This document shows, one piece after another, positions 45,561 through 55,977 of a stretch of DNA of 64,000 bases. Position 1 is the first letter of the stretch, and each line of letters opens with the position of its first letter. The stretch lies in contig NZ_SRLQ01000003.1 in assembly GCF_004745805.1 (NCBI RefSeq), positions 62,001-126,000 of the forward strand. The letters run 5' to 3'. The notes beneath the pieces are model-generated. The model was not told the origin of the DNA. It saw only the letters and a list, made by a program, of their open reading frames with translations, and did no database searches. Source of the stretch: Mycolicibacterium sp. CH28. GTDB lineage: Bacteria > Actinomycetota > Actinomycetes > Mycobacteriales > Mycobacteriaceae. The translations under genes and the position numbers were made by a program.

Positions 45561-46895
45561 TCAGAACAGGAATTGAGCCACGGTGTAGATCGCCAGTCCG
45601 GCCAGCGCACCGACCACGGTGCCGTTGATCCGGATGAATTGAAGGTCGCGCCCGACATGCAATTCGATGCGCTGGCTGGCTTCCTCAGCATCCCAGCGTT
45701 CGATGGTGTCGGTGATGATCGTGGTGATCTCGGCGCCGTACTGACCGACCAGATGCTGGGCCCCCCGCACGATCCAGTTGTCCACCTTGTCACGCAGTTC
45801 GACATCGTCGCGCAGGGATTCACCGATGCGTACCACCGAGTCGGTGATGCGACCGCGAAGCATGCTTGAAGGATCGTCCACCCCGTCAAGCACCAAGCGT
45901 TTCAACGTTTTCCACGCCGTCTCGGCGGCACGGGTCACCTCGTCGCGTGCCATCAGCTGCTCCTTGACCGCCTCCGCGCGGGCGATGGTCGCCTCGTCGC
46001 TCTGCAGGTCATTGGCGAACTCGAACAAGAAGCGGGTGGCCGACTGGCGCAGTTCGTGATTCGGATTGCGGCGCACCTTGTCGGTGAAATCCATCAGCTC
46101 GCGATGGATCCGGTCGCCTACCAACTGGTCGACGAATCGGGGCGACCAGGTCGGCGAATCACGGGTGACGACGCGCTCGATCGTGTCGCCCGCATTGAGT
46201 GCCCACTGAAAAGCCCGGTCGCACAGCAACTGGATGAGCGCTTCCTGACGGTTCTCGGCCAGCAACTGGGCCAGCACCCGGCCGACCGGCGGACCCCACT
46301 GCGGCTCGGCGAGCCGTTTGACGATGGTGCGGTCGATGACCTGCTGGATATCGTCGTCGTTGAGCAACTCCACGACGACCCGCAGCACCGTGCCGGCCTC
46401 GCTACCCACGCGGGCCGCGTGCGACGGTTCGGACAGCCATTTGCCCAATCGACCGGCCACATCGGCGTCGCGCAGTTTGGTCTCCACGACCGCCGGTGAC
46501 AGGAAGTTCTCCCGCACGAACGCGCCCAATCCCTCGCCGAGCTGGTCCTTCTTGCGCTTGATGATCGCCGTGTGCGGGATCTTCAGGCCCAGCGGATGCC
46601 GGAACAGCGCCGTGACCGCGAACCAGTCGGCCAGCGCGCCGACCATTCCCGCCTCGGCCGCGGCTCCGACGTAGCCGATCCAGGGCGGTCCCCCCTGCGC
46701 CTGGCCCCACCGGCAGGCCAGGAAGATCACGGTGGCACCGAGCAGGAAGCTCAGCGCCACCGCTTTCATCCGGCGCAGCCCACGACGCCGCTGCGCGTCG
46801 GCCTCGGAATCCGCACCGGCGAACGATTCGGCGAACGACTTGCCAGCGCGGACGACACCCGTCGGCAACGCCGGTGGGTCGTGATTGGTTGCCAC
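45561..46895 (-). CDS. DUF445-family membrane protein (Rv0473-like)
   Basis: 444 residues of the DUF445/YjiN family. Two or three N-terminal hydrophobic segments (around residues 46-95) include GMVGALADWFAVTALFRHPLGLKIPHTAII, whose first half is the family signature. A long amphipathic alpha-helical region follows, and a last hydrophobic helix ends GLAIYTVAQFLF. It is an inner-membrane protein with a large helical domain; function unknown. It is divergent from the TetR regulator, and the 98-bp gap holds both promoters. Confidence 0.9.
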   Translation of the reverse strand: MATNHDPPALPTGVVRAGKSFAESFAGADSEADAQRRRGLRRMKAVALSFLLGATVIFLACRWGQAQGGPPWIGYVGAAAEAGMVGALADWFAVTALFRHPLGLKIPHTAIIKRKKDQLGEGLGAFVRENFLSPAVVETKLRDADVAGRLGKWLSEPSHAARVGSEAGTVLRVVVELLNDDDIQQVIDRTIVKRLAEPQWGPPVGRVLAQLLAENRQEALIQLLCDRAFQWALNAGDTIERVVTRDSPTWSPRFVDQLVGDRIHRELMDFTDKVRRNPNHELRQSATRFLFEFANDLQSDEATIARAEAVKEQLMARDEVTRAAETAWKTLKRLVLDGVDDPSSMLRGRITDSVVRIGESLRDDVELRDKVDNWIVRGAQHLVGQYGAEITTIITDTIERWDAEEASQRIELHVGRDLQFIRINGTVVGALAGLAIYTVAQFLF

Positions 46896-46993
46896 ACCTC
46901 TATCATCCGCTATCCGCCAACCCAGTTAATGTGACGTTGCCGTTCAAACAGACCGTAGGATCGTTGAGAACAAGGGGAACGGACTCCGCGATA

Positions 46994-47695
46994 GTGGCAC
47001 AGCAGATCAGCCATGGGGTCGCCAAGACCGACGGTCGGAAGCGACGCTGGCACCAGCACAAGGTTGAACGCCGCACCGAATTGGTGGACGGCGCCCTTGA
47101 AGCTGTCCGACGACGTGGTCGTGACGTCAGCATGGACGAAATAGCTGCGGAAATCGGCGTGTCGAAGACCGTGTTGTACCGCTACTTCGTCGACAAGAAC
47201 GACCTCACGACCGCGGTCATGATGCGCTTCGCGCAGACCACACTGATTCCCAACATGGCAGCGGCACTGTCGTCGAATCTCGACGGATTCGACCTCACGC
47301 GCGAGGTCATCCGGGTCTACGTCGACACGGTCGCCGCCGAACCGGAGCCCTACCGATTCGTGATGGCAAACAGTTCGGCCAGCAAAAACAAAGTGATCGC
47401 CGACTCGGAGCAAATCATCGCGCGGATGCTCGCGGTCATGCTGCGGCGCCGCATGCAGAGAGAAGGGATGGATGTCCACGGGGTCGAACCGTGGGCATAC
47501 CTGATCGTCGGCGGGGTGCAGTTGGCCACTCACTCGTGGATGTCCAATCAACGGATGAGCAGCGGCGAGTTGATCGACTATCTGACAATGCTGTGCTGGA
47601 ACGCGCTGTGTGGGATCGTCGAGGTCGGCGGGTCACTGGAGAAGTTCAACTCCATCCCCCACCCTTCCCCTGAACTTCCGCCGACAATCTCTTGA
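46994..47695 (+). CDS. madR: TetR-family regulator, orthologue of Rv0472c (MadR)
   Basis: 233 residues. The N-terminal TetR helix-turn-helix (VSMDEIAAEIGVSKTVLYRYF, split here across residues ~45-65) is followed by an all-helical ligand domain. M. tuberculosis Rv0472c/M. smegmatis MSMEG_0916 is described as MadR, which senses long acyl-CoA and represses the desaturases desA1/desA2 for mycolate synthesis. I infer the same role from position and length. GTG 46994 gives the normal N-terminus; further in-frame sequence upstream overlaps the divergent DUF445 gene. The 212-bp gap after it shows no other gene. Confidence 0.85.
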   Translation: MAQQISHGVAKTDGRKRRWHQHKVERRTELVDGALEAVRRRGRDVSMDEIAAEIGVSKTVLYRYFVDKNDLTTAVMMRFAQTTLIPNMAAALSSNLDGFDLTREVIRVYVDTVAAEPEPYRFVMANSSASKNKVIADSEQIIARMLAVMLRRRMQREGMDVHGVEPWAYLIVGGVQLATHSWMSNQRMSSGELIDYLTMLCWNALCGIVEVGGSLEKFNSIPHPSPELPPTIS

Positions 47696-47907
47696 GGTAA
47701 GGAACCCGCAGGCGCTGTGCCGTCGGCGAGGCGAACCGCTATTTGCGGTTAACTGGGCGACGCCGAAGATGCCGGGCAATCTGCCGGCCGTCAATCGCGA
47801 TGTGAGGGCCCCGCACATCAGATAGAACTCTTCGTCGGGTTTGGGATGTGGGATGGTTTTATTTAGGTGGGACAACAGGGTCACCACGTGCGGTTACGGA
47901 GGTCGGG

Positions 47908-49206
47908 GTGGGAAACAGTAGCGTCGCGAAGCTGCGCAGTCCGGTGGGCATCGTGGCCGCCGTCGCGGTATCGATATCGGCATTGTTTGCTGGAACCGCG
48001 GTCAGTGTGGCCGACCCCTACGACGACGACGGTGGCGGCAGCAGCTCCAGCGGCAGCGCCGACGAGAGCGGCGGCGTACCGGAGGCACCGGTCGGTGGGG
48101 GCATCGAGGAACCCGCCGGTGGTGGCATGCCCGAGCCCCCCGCTGCAGGCGAGCCCGCCGGCGGCGGTATGCAGGAAGAACCTCCCGGCGTGCATGAGGC
48201 CCCGGGCGGCGGCATGCAGGAAGAACCCCCCGGCGGAGGCGTACCCGAGGCCCCGGGCGGTGGCGAGCCGTCCGGCGGCGTACCCGAGGCTCCCGCCGGC
48301 GGCGACACCCATGAAGATCCCTCCGCCGGCGGTGGCCTGGCAGAGCCGACCGGGGCGGAAGCCGCTACCGAGGACGTCGCGACCGCGACATCCTCGGAGG
48401 TGGTGAGCACGAGTTCCTCGGAGGTGTCCTCAGAGGAACTGACCAGCTACGAAGAGTCGGTCTCCTCGGTGGTGAGCAGCTCGTCGCTCACCACCGAACT
48501 GGCATTGAGTAGTCCTGTGACACAGTGGAATTCGAGCTGGATCTCCTATGACCAGTACTACCGTCCGGTGTTCACCAACCCCTACCGGACGCCACTGAGC
48601 ATCGTGTACGACTACGGCGGCCAGACCCAGGTATTCACCGTGCCCCCGCTGGGCCGAGCAGCGATGACCGTGCCCAACGCCGGTGTCTACAGCTTCACCG
48701 CCATGACCCGCCCAGAATCCGGGCCGGCAACCAATCTGTCCGTCGGCAGCTTCTCCGGTGGCGGATATCAACCGGCGCCCGGGCAGGCACCGCCCCAAAA
48801 GCCGGCGCGCCTGGACACCAAGAAGAACGTGCTCGTCCAGGTGAAGTTCGACAGAGGCACGTCCGATCCGTTCCGGGTCAAATCGCTTACGGATCTCGGC
48901 CCTGATCCCGCCGTCAACGGCGCGATCAAGGTACTGCTCGACGAGGAAGTGCCGGCGTGGGGACAGTGGTCGAAGACCCCACAGGGTGAGGCCCTGTTCG
49001 TAATCAACGAGACGCAGTTGCTGCCAGGTATCAAGCGACCCTCACAGCAGCCGCTGCCCGGCTACAACGTGAAACTGGCCGCCGAAACGCAGTCGACGTC
49101 TTGGATCGCCGACAACAAGACCGTCATCATCGTCGCGGTAGGCGTGTTGGTCCTTGGGGCGGTCGGATTCCTGCTCGTTTCCCGGCGCCGCCCCGACGCC
49201 GAGTAA
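47908..49206 (+). CDS. Secreted, membrane-anchored Gly/Pro/Glu repeat protein
   Basis: 432 residues. A signal peptide (SPVGIVAAVAVSISALFAGTAV) is followed by an acidic start and ~100 residues of imperfect repeats around GGGMQEEPPG and GGVPEAPGG. A Ser/Glu-rich stalk (SSSEVSSEELTSYEESV) and a folded beta-rich domain (~residues 200-390) come next. A C-terminal helix (IIVAVGVLVLGAVGFLLVS) with the basic stop signal RRRPDAE ends it. It therefore spans the wall from a membrane anchor, with no sortase motif. GTG 47908 is fixed by GGAGG six bases upstream. Function unknown; it occupies the place of pcaA-region genes in M. tuberculosis. Confidence 0.8.
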   Translation: MGNSSVAKLRSPVGIVAAVAVSISALFAGTAVSVADPYDDDGGGSSSSGSADESGGVPEAPVGGGIEEPAGGGMPEPPAAGEPAGGGMQEEPPGVHEAPGGGMQEEPPGGGVPEAPGGGEPSGGVPEAPAGGDTHEDPSAGGGLAEPTGAEAATEDVATATSSEVVSTSSSEVSSEELTSYEESVSSVVSSSSLTTELALSSPVTQWNSSWISYDQYYRPVFTNPYRTPLSIVYDYGGQTQVFTVPPLGRAAMTVPNAGVYSFTAMTRPESGPATNLSVGSFSGGGYQPAPGQAPPQKPARLDTKKNVLVQVKFDRGTSDPFRVKSLTDLGPDPAVNGAIKVLLDEEVPAWGQWSKTPQGEALFVINETQLLPGIKRPSQQPLPGYNVKLAAETQSTSWIADNKTVIIVAVGVLVLGAVGFLLVSRRRPDAE

Positions 49207-49228
49207 CCGCGGGTTAGTCTCGTCGGCT

Positions 49229-50086
49229 ATGACCGATCTGCCGCTCGAGTGGACCCACGAACCACGCAAGATCCTCAGGTTTCGCGCGGGCGCCAAGGTC
49301 GGCGACATCCACCCCGATTCCAGCCCCGGCTACACCGGGAACCGAAACGGCTCCGACGGGGTGCAGGCCGCGCGTAACGAACGGTTCGCGGGCTTGCAGG
49401 AGATGCTGTACGCCAACGGCAAGGCCGGCGGCAACCGCTCGTTGCTGCTGGTGCTGCAGGGCATGGACACCGCGGGCAAGGGCAGCATCGTCAAACACGT
49501 CGTCGGGGCGGGAAACCCGATGGGAATCCGCTACACCAGCTTCGGGGTGCCCACCGAAGAGGAACGCGCCCACCACTATCTGTGGCGGATCCGCAAAGCG
49601 CTTCCGGCCGTCGGTCAGATCGGTGTGTTCGACCGCTCGCACTACGAGGACGTCCTCGTGGTCCGGGTGCACAACCTGGTGCCACCCGACGTCTGGGAGC
49701 TCCGCTACGACGAAATCAACGCCTTCGAAAAGGAACTCGTCGACTCCGGCACCACGATCGTCAAGTGCGCGATGTTCATCTCACTCGACGAACAGAAGCG
49801 CCGGCTGGCCGAGCGCCTGGAGCGCCCTGACCGGTACTGGAAGTACAACCCTGGCGACCTTGATGAGCGCAAGCTGTGGCCGGCCTACCAGGAGGCCTAC
49901 CAGGCCGTGTTGGACCGGACCTCCACCGACTACGCGCCGTGGTACGTCATCCCCTGTGACAAGAAGTGGTACACCCGGCTAGCCATCAACGAACTGCTGA
50001 TCGAGGCGCTCAAAGGTATGGCCATGACCTGGCCACCCGCTGAATTCGACGTGGATGCGGAGCGGAAGCGGCTGGCGCAGGCCTGA
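49229..50086 (+). CDS. ppk2: Polyphosphate kinase 2 family protein
   Basis: 285 residues with one PPK2 domain. Walker A is GMDTAGKGS (78-86), Walker B region VFDRSHYEDVLVVRV and lid RLERPDRYWKYNPGDLDER. Such enzymes phosphorylate nucleoside mono- or diphosphates with polyphosphate, or the reverse. The domain begins late, after HPDSSPGYTGNRNG, as in class I/III PPK2. A TAGTCT hexamer (49215-49220) ends 8 nt before the ATG. With ppx in the same window it could take part in polyphosphate turnover. Its end faces umaA with a 4-bp gap. Confidence 0.92.
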   Translation: MTDLPLEWTHEPRKILRFRAGAKVGDIHPDSSPGYTGNRNGSDGVQAARNERFAGLQEMLYANGKAGGNRSLLLVLQGMDTAGKGSIVKHVVGAGNPMGIRYTSFGVPTEEERAHHYLWRIRKALPAVGQIGVFDRSHYEDVLVVRVHNLVPPDVWELRYDEINAFEKELVDSGTTIVKCAMFISLDEQKRRLAERLERPDRYWKYNPGDLDERKLWPAYQEAYQAVLDRTSTDYAPWYVIPCDKKWYTRLAINELLIEALKGMAMTWPPAEFDVDAERKRLAQA

Positions 50087-50090
50087 TCGG

Positions 50091-51053
<963 letters not shown>

Positions 51054-51091
51054 TCAATCAACGCTGTGAATGCACAAAGCGAGAGCTGAAA

Positions 51092-51952
51092 TCAACCTCT
51101 GTATTTGTAGAAGCCCTCGCCGGATTTCTTGCCGAGCAGGCCCGCCTCGACCATGCGCAGCAACAACGGGGGCGGCGCGTAGTGGGCGTCCTTCAGCTCT
51201 TCGTACATCGAGTCGGCGATCAGCTTCATGGTGTCCAGCCCGATCAGGTCGGACAGCCGCAGCGGACCCATCGGGTGCGAGAGACCAGCCACGATCGCGG
51301 TATCCACGTCCTCGACGGTGGCGATACCGGCCTCGACCATCCGGATGGCCGACAGCAGGTAAGGCACCAGCAGTGCGTTGACGACGAACCCGGAGCGGTC
51401 GCCACAGCGCACCACCTGCTTTCCGAGCACCTCACCGGCGAACTGCTCGACGCGGGCGACGGCCTCCGCGGAGGTGACCAACGTGTTGATCACCTCCACC
51501 AGCGGCAGCACCGGCACCGGGTTGAAGAAGTGCAGCCCCAACACTCGGCTCGGATTCTTAGTTGCCGCAGCGATTTTCATGATCGGGATACTCGAGGTGT
51601 TCGATGCCAGCACCGCGTCGGGATCGGTGATGATCCGGTCGAGCTCGGCGAAGATCTTGCCCTTCACCGTCTCGTCCTCCACGACCGCCTCAATGACGAG
51701 CTGGCGGTCGGCCATGTCGGCGAGGTCGGTGGTGAAGGTCAGCCTGGCCAGCGTGGCGTCGCGGTCGGCCTCGGAGATCTTCCCCTTACTTGCCGCCCGC
51801 TCCAGCGAGCCGGTCAGCCGGGCGCGGCCGGCGTTCAGCAACTCCTCGGTCGGCTCGAAGACGATGACGTCGGCGCCGGCCTTGGCGGCCACCTCGACGA
51901 TCCCGGAGCCCATCTGCCCGGCACCGACCACACCTACTCGTTGAATGCTCAC
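51092..51952 (-). CDS. fadB2: 3-hydroxybutyryl-CoA dehydrogenase
   Basis: 286 residues. It oxidises 3-hydroxyacyl-CoA to 3-ketoacyl-CoA with NAD(P). The N-terminal Rossmann motif is VGVVGAGQMGSGIVEVAAKAG. The catalytic His-Glu pair is in GLHFFNPVPVLPLVEVI. The C-terminal dimer domain contains DRSGFVVNALLVPYLLSAI. It follows icl by 65 bp on the same strand, with a hairpin between them, fitting an operon for fatty acid use. Confidence 0.95.
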   Translation of the reverse strand: MSIQRVGVVGAGQMGSGIVEVAAKAGADVIVFEPTEELLNAGRARLTGSLERAASKGKISEADRDATLARLTFTTDLADMADRQLVIEAVVEDETVKGKIFAELDRIITDPDAVLASNTSSIPIMKIAAATKNPSRVLGLHFFNPVPVLPLVEVINTLVTSAEAVARVEQFAGEVLGKQVVRCGDRSGFVVNALLVPYLLSAIRMVEAGIATVEDVDTAIVAGLSHPMGPLRLSDLIGLDTMKLIADSMYEELKDAHYAPPPLLLRMVEAGLLGKKSGEGFYKYRG

Positions 51953-51969
51953 TTCATCTCCTCATGGAT

Positions 51970-52000
51970 CAGGCCCCGCCCAATATAAGGACGGGGCCTG
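51970..52000 (-). terminator. Hairpin between icl and fadB2
   Basis: CAGGCCCCG (51970-51978) pairs perfectly with CGGGGCCTG (51992-52000) around a 13-base AT-rich loop, 17 bases after the icl stop and 17 bases before the fadB2 start. No U-tract follows; it could be a terminator, an attenuator or an mRNA-stabilising processing site. Confidence 0.6.
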
Positions 52001-52017
52001 ATGACAGATCTACCGGC

Positions 52018-53304
52018 TTAGTGGAACTGACCCTCTTCGGTCGAGCCCGCGAGCGCGGTGGTCGACGAAGTCGGGTCCACCGTGGTGGCGATCCGGTCGA
52101 AGTAGCCGGCGCCAACCTCGCGCTGGTGCTTGGTCGCGGTGTACCCGCGCTCCTCGGCGGCGAACTCGCGCTCCTGCAGTTCGACGTAGGCGGTCATCTG
52201 GTTGCGGGCGTAGCCGTAGGCCAGATCGAACATCGAGTAGTTCAGGGCGTGGAAGCCGGCCAGGGTGATGAACTGGAACTTGAAGCCCATGGCGCCGAGC
52301 TCCTTCTGGAACCGGGCGATGGTCGAGTCGTCCAGGTGCTTGCGCCAGTTGAACGACGGCGAGCAGTTGTAGGCCAGCATCTGGTCCGGGAACTCGCTCT
52401 TGACGCCCTCGGCGAAGCGGCGGGCCAGGTCCAGGTCGGGGGTCCCGGTCTCCATCCAGATCAGGTCCGAGTACGGCGCGTAGGACTTGGCGCGGGCGAT
52501 GCACGGCTCGAGGCCGTTCTTGACCCGGTAGAAGCCTTCCTTGGTCCGCTCGCCGGTGATGAACGGCTGGTCGCGCTCGTCGACGTCAGAGGTGATCAGC
52601 GTGGCGGCCTCGGCGTCGGTACGGGCGATGACCACGGTCGGGACGTCGGCGACGTCAGCCGCGAGACGGGCCGAGGTCAGGGTGCGGATGTGCTGCTGGG
52701 TCGGGATCAGCACCTTGCCACCGAGGTGGCCGCACTTCTTCTCCGAGGCCAGCTGGTCTTCCCAGTGCGAACCCGCGACGCCGGCGGCGATCATCGCCTT
52801 CTGCAGCTCGTAGACGTTCAGCGCGCCACCGAATCCGGCCTCGCCGTCGGCGACGATCGGGGCCAGCCAGTTCTCCACCGAGGTGTCGCCCTCGACCTTG
52901 GCGATCTGGTCGGCGCGCAGCAACGCGTTGTTGATGCGGCGCACCACCTGCGGCACCGAGTTGGCCGGGTAGAGGCTCTGGTCGGGGTAGGTGTGGCCGG
53001 ACAGGTTCGCGTCACCGGCGACCTGCCAACCCGACAGGTAGATGGCCTTCAGGCCGGCACGGACCTGCTGGACGGCCATGTTGCCGGTCAGCGCGCCCAG
53101 CGAGTTGACGAACTCCATCTCGTGCAGCTGGTTCCAGAGCACCTCGGCACCGCGGCGGGCCAGGGTGGCCTCCTCGACGACGCTGCCCTGCAGCGCGACG
53201 ACGTCGGCCGGGGTGTAGGTACGGGTGAGCCCCTTCCAGCGGGGATTGGTGTCCCAGTCGCGCTGGATTTCTTCTGCGGTCTTCGGCTTGCCAACGTTGG
53301 ACAT
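52018..53304 (-). CDS. icl: Isocitrate lyase
   Basis: 428 residues. It splits isocitrate to succinate and glyoxylate, the first step of the glyoxylate shunt. The catalytic motif [11 protein letters not shown] has C191, the position known from M. tuberculosis Icl1. Typical segments [20 protein letters not shown] and [14 protein letters not shown] are present. The short prokaryotic-type length matches Icl1 and not the long Icl2/AceA. It may also act as methylcitrate lyase. A 259-bp upstream region contains RamB-like repeats. Confidence 0.97.
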   Translation of the reverse strand: MSNVGKPKTAEEIQRDWDTNPRWKGLTRTYTPADVVALQGSVVEEATLARRGAEVLWNQLHEMEFVNSLGALTGNMAVQQVRAGLKAIYLSGWQVAGDANLSGHTYPDQSLYPANSVPQVVRRINNALLRADQIAKVEGDTSVENWLAPIVADGEAGFGGALNVYELQKAMIAAGVAGSHWEDQLASEKKCGHLGGKVLIPTQQHIRTLTSARLAADVADVPTVVIARTDAEAATLITSDVDERDQPFITGERTKEGFYRVKNGLEPCIARAKSYAPYSDLIWMETGTPDLDLARRFAEGVKSEFPDQMLAYNCSPSFNWRKHLDDSTIARFQKELGAMGFKFQFITLAGFHALNYSMFDLAYGYARNQMTAYVELQEREFAAEERGYTATKHQREVGAGYFDRIATTVDPTSSTTALAGSTEEGQFH

Positions 53305-53457
53305 CGCCTGCTCCTTCGAGATCGAGTCGCCGCCTTGACTGTACGAAAGTTGTTAACGTCAACGCAGCTTCGCTTGTGTGCTTACACGAGCATGCCTCGC
53401 ACCATTAGTGCAGTTCAAGCCGTTTTAGCTGCCAATTTTCGCCAAGCTAGCCGGATA

Positions 53458-53477
53458 GTTTGCGAAGGTTGCGAAGG
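53458..53477. promoter_or_regulatory. Tandem RamB-like sites upstream of icl
   Basis: GTTTGCGAAGG (53458-53468) and GGTTGCGAAGG (53467-53477) overlap by two bases about 155 bp before the icl start. The second is the exact complement of CCTTCGCAACC found just before ramB (54525-54535). RamB is known to control icl and itself in mycobacteria, so these are its likely operators. The rest of 53305-53563 shows no gene. Confidence 0.6.
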
Positions 53478-53563
53478 TCGCTCTCGGCTTGACCGGTTCA
53501 GAAGTTACCGCGAGGTAACAGCTTTCCGCAGGTCAGTACGGTCGTACTGTTAAACCCGGTGAC

Positions 53564-54385
53564 TCACGGTTGGAAGATCGACGCGACGGCTTTGGTCTCC
53601 TCGCCGACGACGTATGTGAGCGTTCTAACAGTGCGGTCGGCGAGCTCCGGACCGAACTTGTCGGTAGATCCGGGCGGATACACATGCAACAGGATCTCGA
53701 GCTTGTCACCCAGGGCGACGGGTGCGTCATGCTCGATGGTGACCCGCAGCGGGGATTGCAGGAGTTCGGGGCTCGACCCAAGGAACTCCTCGACGACCTT
53801 CCAGTACACGGAGTTGTTGACGTGGTCGAACAGGTCGATATCGCTGACCCGGATCGGGAACTCACGGATCTCGGCGGCGTCCTCGCGCGAACCGGCGCTC
53901 AGATAGGCCTTCCAGCGCAGCCGGTTGACGTCGGTGGTGCGCTGGAGCCCTTGCATGAAGTCGTCGGAGATGCGGGCCGGCCCCTGGGTCTCCCGGTTGA
54001 TGTTGATCCAGAACGCCTCTGATTCGATCAGTCCGCCCTTGCGGCCGTCGATTCGCACGCGCATCTCACACCAGCGGTTCGAGGTCCCCGAACACCAGCG
54101 GCGAAGCCGCAGCATGTCCTGGAATTCGATCGGGCGGATCAGGTCGACCATCGTGCGCCGGACGATCCACAGCGGGTGGGTTTCCTCGTGACCCAGCTCC
54201 CGGAGCTGGTCCTGCCCGATGTCCTGGATGTGGCGGCAGGCCGCGTCGAGACGAAGACGGCCAGCTCGGTCGATGTCGCCCACCCGCAGCGGCCACTGCC
54301 GGTCGAAGACGTCGGGGTGCGGATCCGGGACGGGCATCAACGCCTTCGCCAATCCGGTACTGGCGGTCGTCTCGCTGATGCTCAT
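53564..54385 (-). CDS. Acyl-ACP thioesterase-family protein (Rv0466-like)
   Basis: 273 residues of the double hot-dog acyl-ACP thioesterase family. The first hot-dog begins WPLRVGDIDRAGRLRLDAACR; the second contains FPIRVSDIDLFDHVNNSVYW, with the catalytic DxxxHVNN motif. It would release fatty acids from ACP or CoA. ATG 54385 is used because the upstream open frame extends toward the divergent ramB promoter. It is upstream of icl on the same strand, as Rv0466-Rv0467. Confidence 0.9.
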   Translation of the reverse strand: MSISETTASTGLAKALMPVPDPHPDVFDRQWPLRVGDIDRAGRLRLDAACRHIQDIGQDQLRELGHEETHPLWIVRRTMVDLIRPIEFQDMLRLRRWCSGTSNRWCEMRVRIDGRKGGLIESEAFWININRETQGPARISDDFMQGLQRTTDVNRLRWKAYLSAGSREDAAEIREFPIRVSDIDLFDHVNNSVYWKVVEEFLGSSPELLQSPLRVTIEHDAPVALGDKLEILLHVYPPGSTDKFGPELADRTVRTLTYVVGEETKAVASIFQP

Positions 54386-54513
54386 GCGCGATCCGCCTTC
54401 GGCTTCTCGCTGGTGCTCATCACGGCAGTCCTTTCCCCAACAGGAACCTTCCCCGCCCAGCGCGATCATGCCAAAGGCCCTACTGAAAGCCAACCGGCCT
54501 GAGTTGCCAACGC

Positions 54514-54535
54514 TGCGAAGCGCTCCTTCGCAACC
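54514..54535. promoter_or_regulatory. RamB autoregulatory operator
   Basis: Inverted repeat TGCGAAG-cgctc-CTTCGCA (54514-54532), extending to CCTTCGCAACC (54525-54535). It sits directly upstream of the ramB -10 hexamer TAGGCT, where a bound protein would block initiation. The 11-mer is shared, inverted, with the icl upstream region. Confidence 0.65.
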
Positions 54536-54540
54536 CTCGG

Positions 54541-54546
54541 TAGGCT
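54541..54546 (+). promoter_or_regulatory. -10 hexamer TAGGCT before ramB
   Basis: TAGGCT ends 6 nt before the GTG start at 54553, indicating a leaderless ramB transcript. Confidence 0.55.
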
Positions 54547-54552
54547 CGGATC

Positions 54553-55977
54553 GTGTCCAAGACGTTCGTCGGCTCCCGGCTGCGTCAACTGCGCAGCGAG
54601 CGCGGATTCAGCCAGGCCGGCCTTGCACAGATGCTGGAGATCTCGCCGAGTTACCTCAACCAGATCGAGCACGACGTCCGACCGCTGACCGTCTCGGTGC
54701 TGCTGCGCATCACCGAGCTGTTCGGAGTGGACGCCACGTTCTTCGCCTCCCAGGACGACACCCGGCTGGTGGCCGAGTTGCGCGAAGTGACGATGGATCG
54801 CGATCTCGACCTCGACGTGGACATGACGGAGGTCGCCGAGATCGTCAGCGCGCATCCGGCGATCGCGCGCGCGATCGTGAGCCTGCACCGCCGTTACCGA
54901 ATCACCACCGCGCGGTTGGCCGCCGCGACCGAGGATCGATTCAGCCTCAACACCGGAGGCAGCGGCACGGGATCGATCTCCATGCCGCACGAAGAGGTCC
55001 GGGACTACTTCTATCAGCGGCAGAACTATCTACACGAGCTCGACACCGCCGCCGAAGACCTCACCATCCGGATGCGGATGCACCGTGCCGAGTTGTCCCG
55101 TGAGCTGTCCGACCGGCTCACGATGGTGCACGGCGTGCACATCATCCGCCGGATCGATCTCGGTGACACGGTCCTGCACCGCTACGACCCCACATCCCGC
55201 ACGCTGGAGATCAGCAGTCACCTCTCGTCGGGTCAGCAGGTGTTCAAGATGGCAGCGGAGCTGGCTTACCTCGAGTTCGGCGACTTGATCGACACGCTGG
55301 TGGACGAAGGCAAGTTCACCAGCGAGGAGTCACGCAAGCTGGCCCGGCTCGGCCTGGCCAACTACTTCGCCGCCGCAACGGTGCTGCCCTACGGGCAGTT
55401 TCACGACGTGGCCGAGAACTTCCGGTACGACATCGAACGGCTATCGGCCTTCTATCAGGTGAGCTACGAGACGATCTGCCACCGGCTCTCCACGTTGCAG
55501 CGCCCGTCGATGCGCGGCGTTCCGTTCTCGTTCGTCCGGGTAGACAAGGCCGGCAACATGTCAAAACGCCAGTCCGCCACCGGGTTCCACTTTTCCTCCG
55601 CCGGCGGAACCTGTCCGCTCTGGAACGTCTACGAGACGTTCGCCAACCCGGGCAAGATACTGGTGCAGATCGCCCAGATGCCCGACGGGCAGAACTACAT
55701 GTGGGTAGCACGCACGGTCGAACGGCGCGCATCCCGGTACGGCCAGCCGGTCAAGACGTTCGCGATCGGCCTGGGTTGCGAGGTGCGCCATGCCAGCCGA
55801 CTGGTCTACTCGAAGGGCCTCGACCTGTCCTCCGACAACGCGACGTTGATCGGTGCCGGCTGCCGGGCGTGCGAACGTGACAACTGCCCGCAACGCGCCT
55901 TCCCCGCCTTGGGCCGCGCCCTCGATCTCGATGAGCACCGCAGCACGGTCTCACCCTATTTGGTGAAGGAGTCCTGA
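54553..55977 (+). CDS. ramB: Glyoxylate-bypass regulator RamB (XRE + IrrE/DUF955 domain)
   Basis: 474 residues. An N-terminal HTH (SERGFSQAGLAQMLEISPSY) is followed by a helical linker and a DUF955-like region (SGQQVFKMAAELAYLEFGDLID). The C-terminal short-chain acyl regulator domain carries cysteine-rich CRACERDNCPQRAFP. In the DUF955 core the HExxH zinc site is replaced (AAELAYLE), as is usual for ScfR/RamB regulators. It represses icl and other acetate/propionate genes in actinobacteria. GTG 54553 follows its own operator. It overlaps the next gene by TGATG. Confidence 0.95.
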   Translation: MSKTFVGSRLRQLRSERGFSQAGLAQMLEISPSYLNQIEHDVRPLTVSVLLRITELFGVDATFFASQDDTRLVAELREVTMDRDLDLDVDMTEVAEIVSAHPAIARAIVSLHRRYRITTARLAAATEDRFSLNTGGSGTGSISMPHEEVRDYFYQRQNYLHELDTAAEDLTIRMRMHRAELSRELSDRLTMVHGVHIIRRIDLGDTVLHRYDPTSRTLEISSHLSSGQQVFKMAAELAYLEFGDLIDTLVDEGKFTSEESRKLARLGLANYFAAATVLPYGQFHDVAENFRYDIERLSAFYQVSYETICHRLSTLQRPSMRGVPFSFVRVDKAGNMSKRQSATGFHFSSAGGTCPLWNVYETFANPGKILVQIAQMPDGQNYMWVARTVERRASRYGQPVKTFAIGLGCEVRHASRLVYSKGLDLSSDNATLIGAGCRACERDNCPQRAFPALGRALDLDEHRSTVSPYLVKES

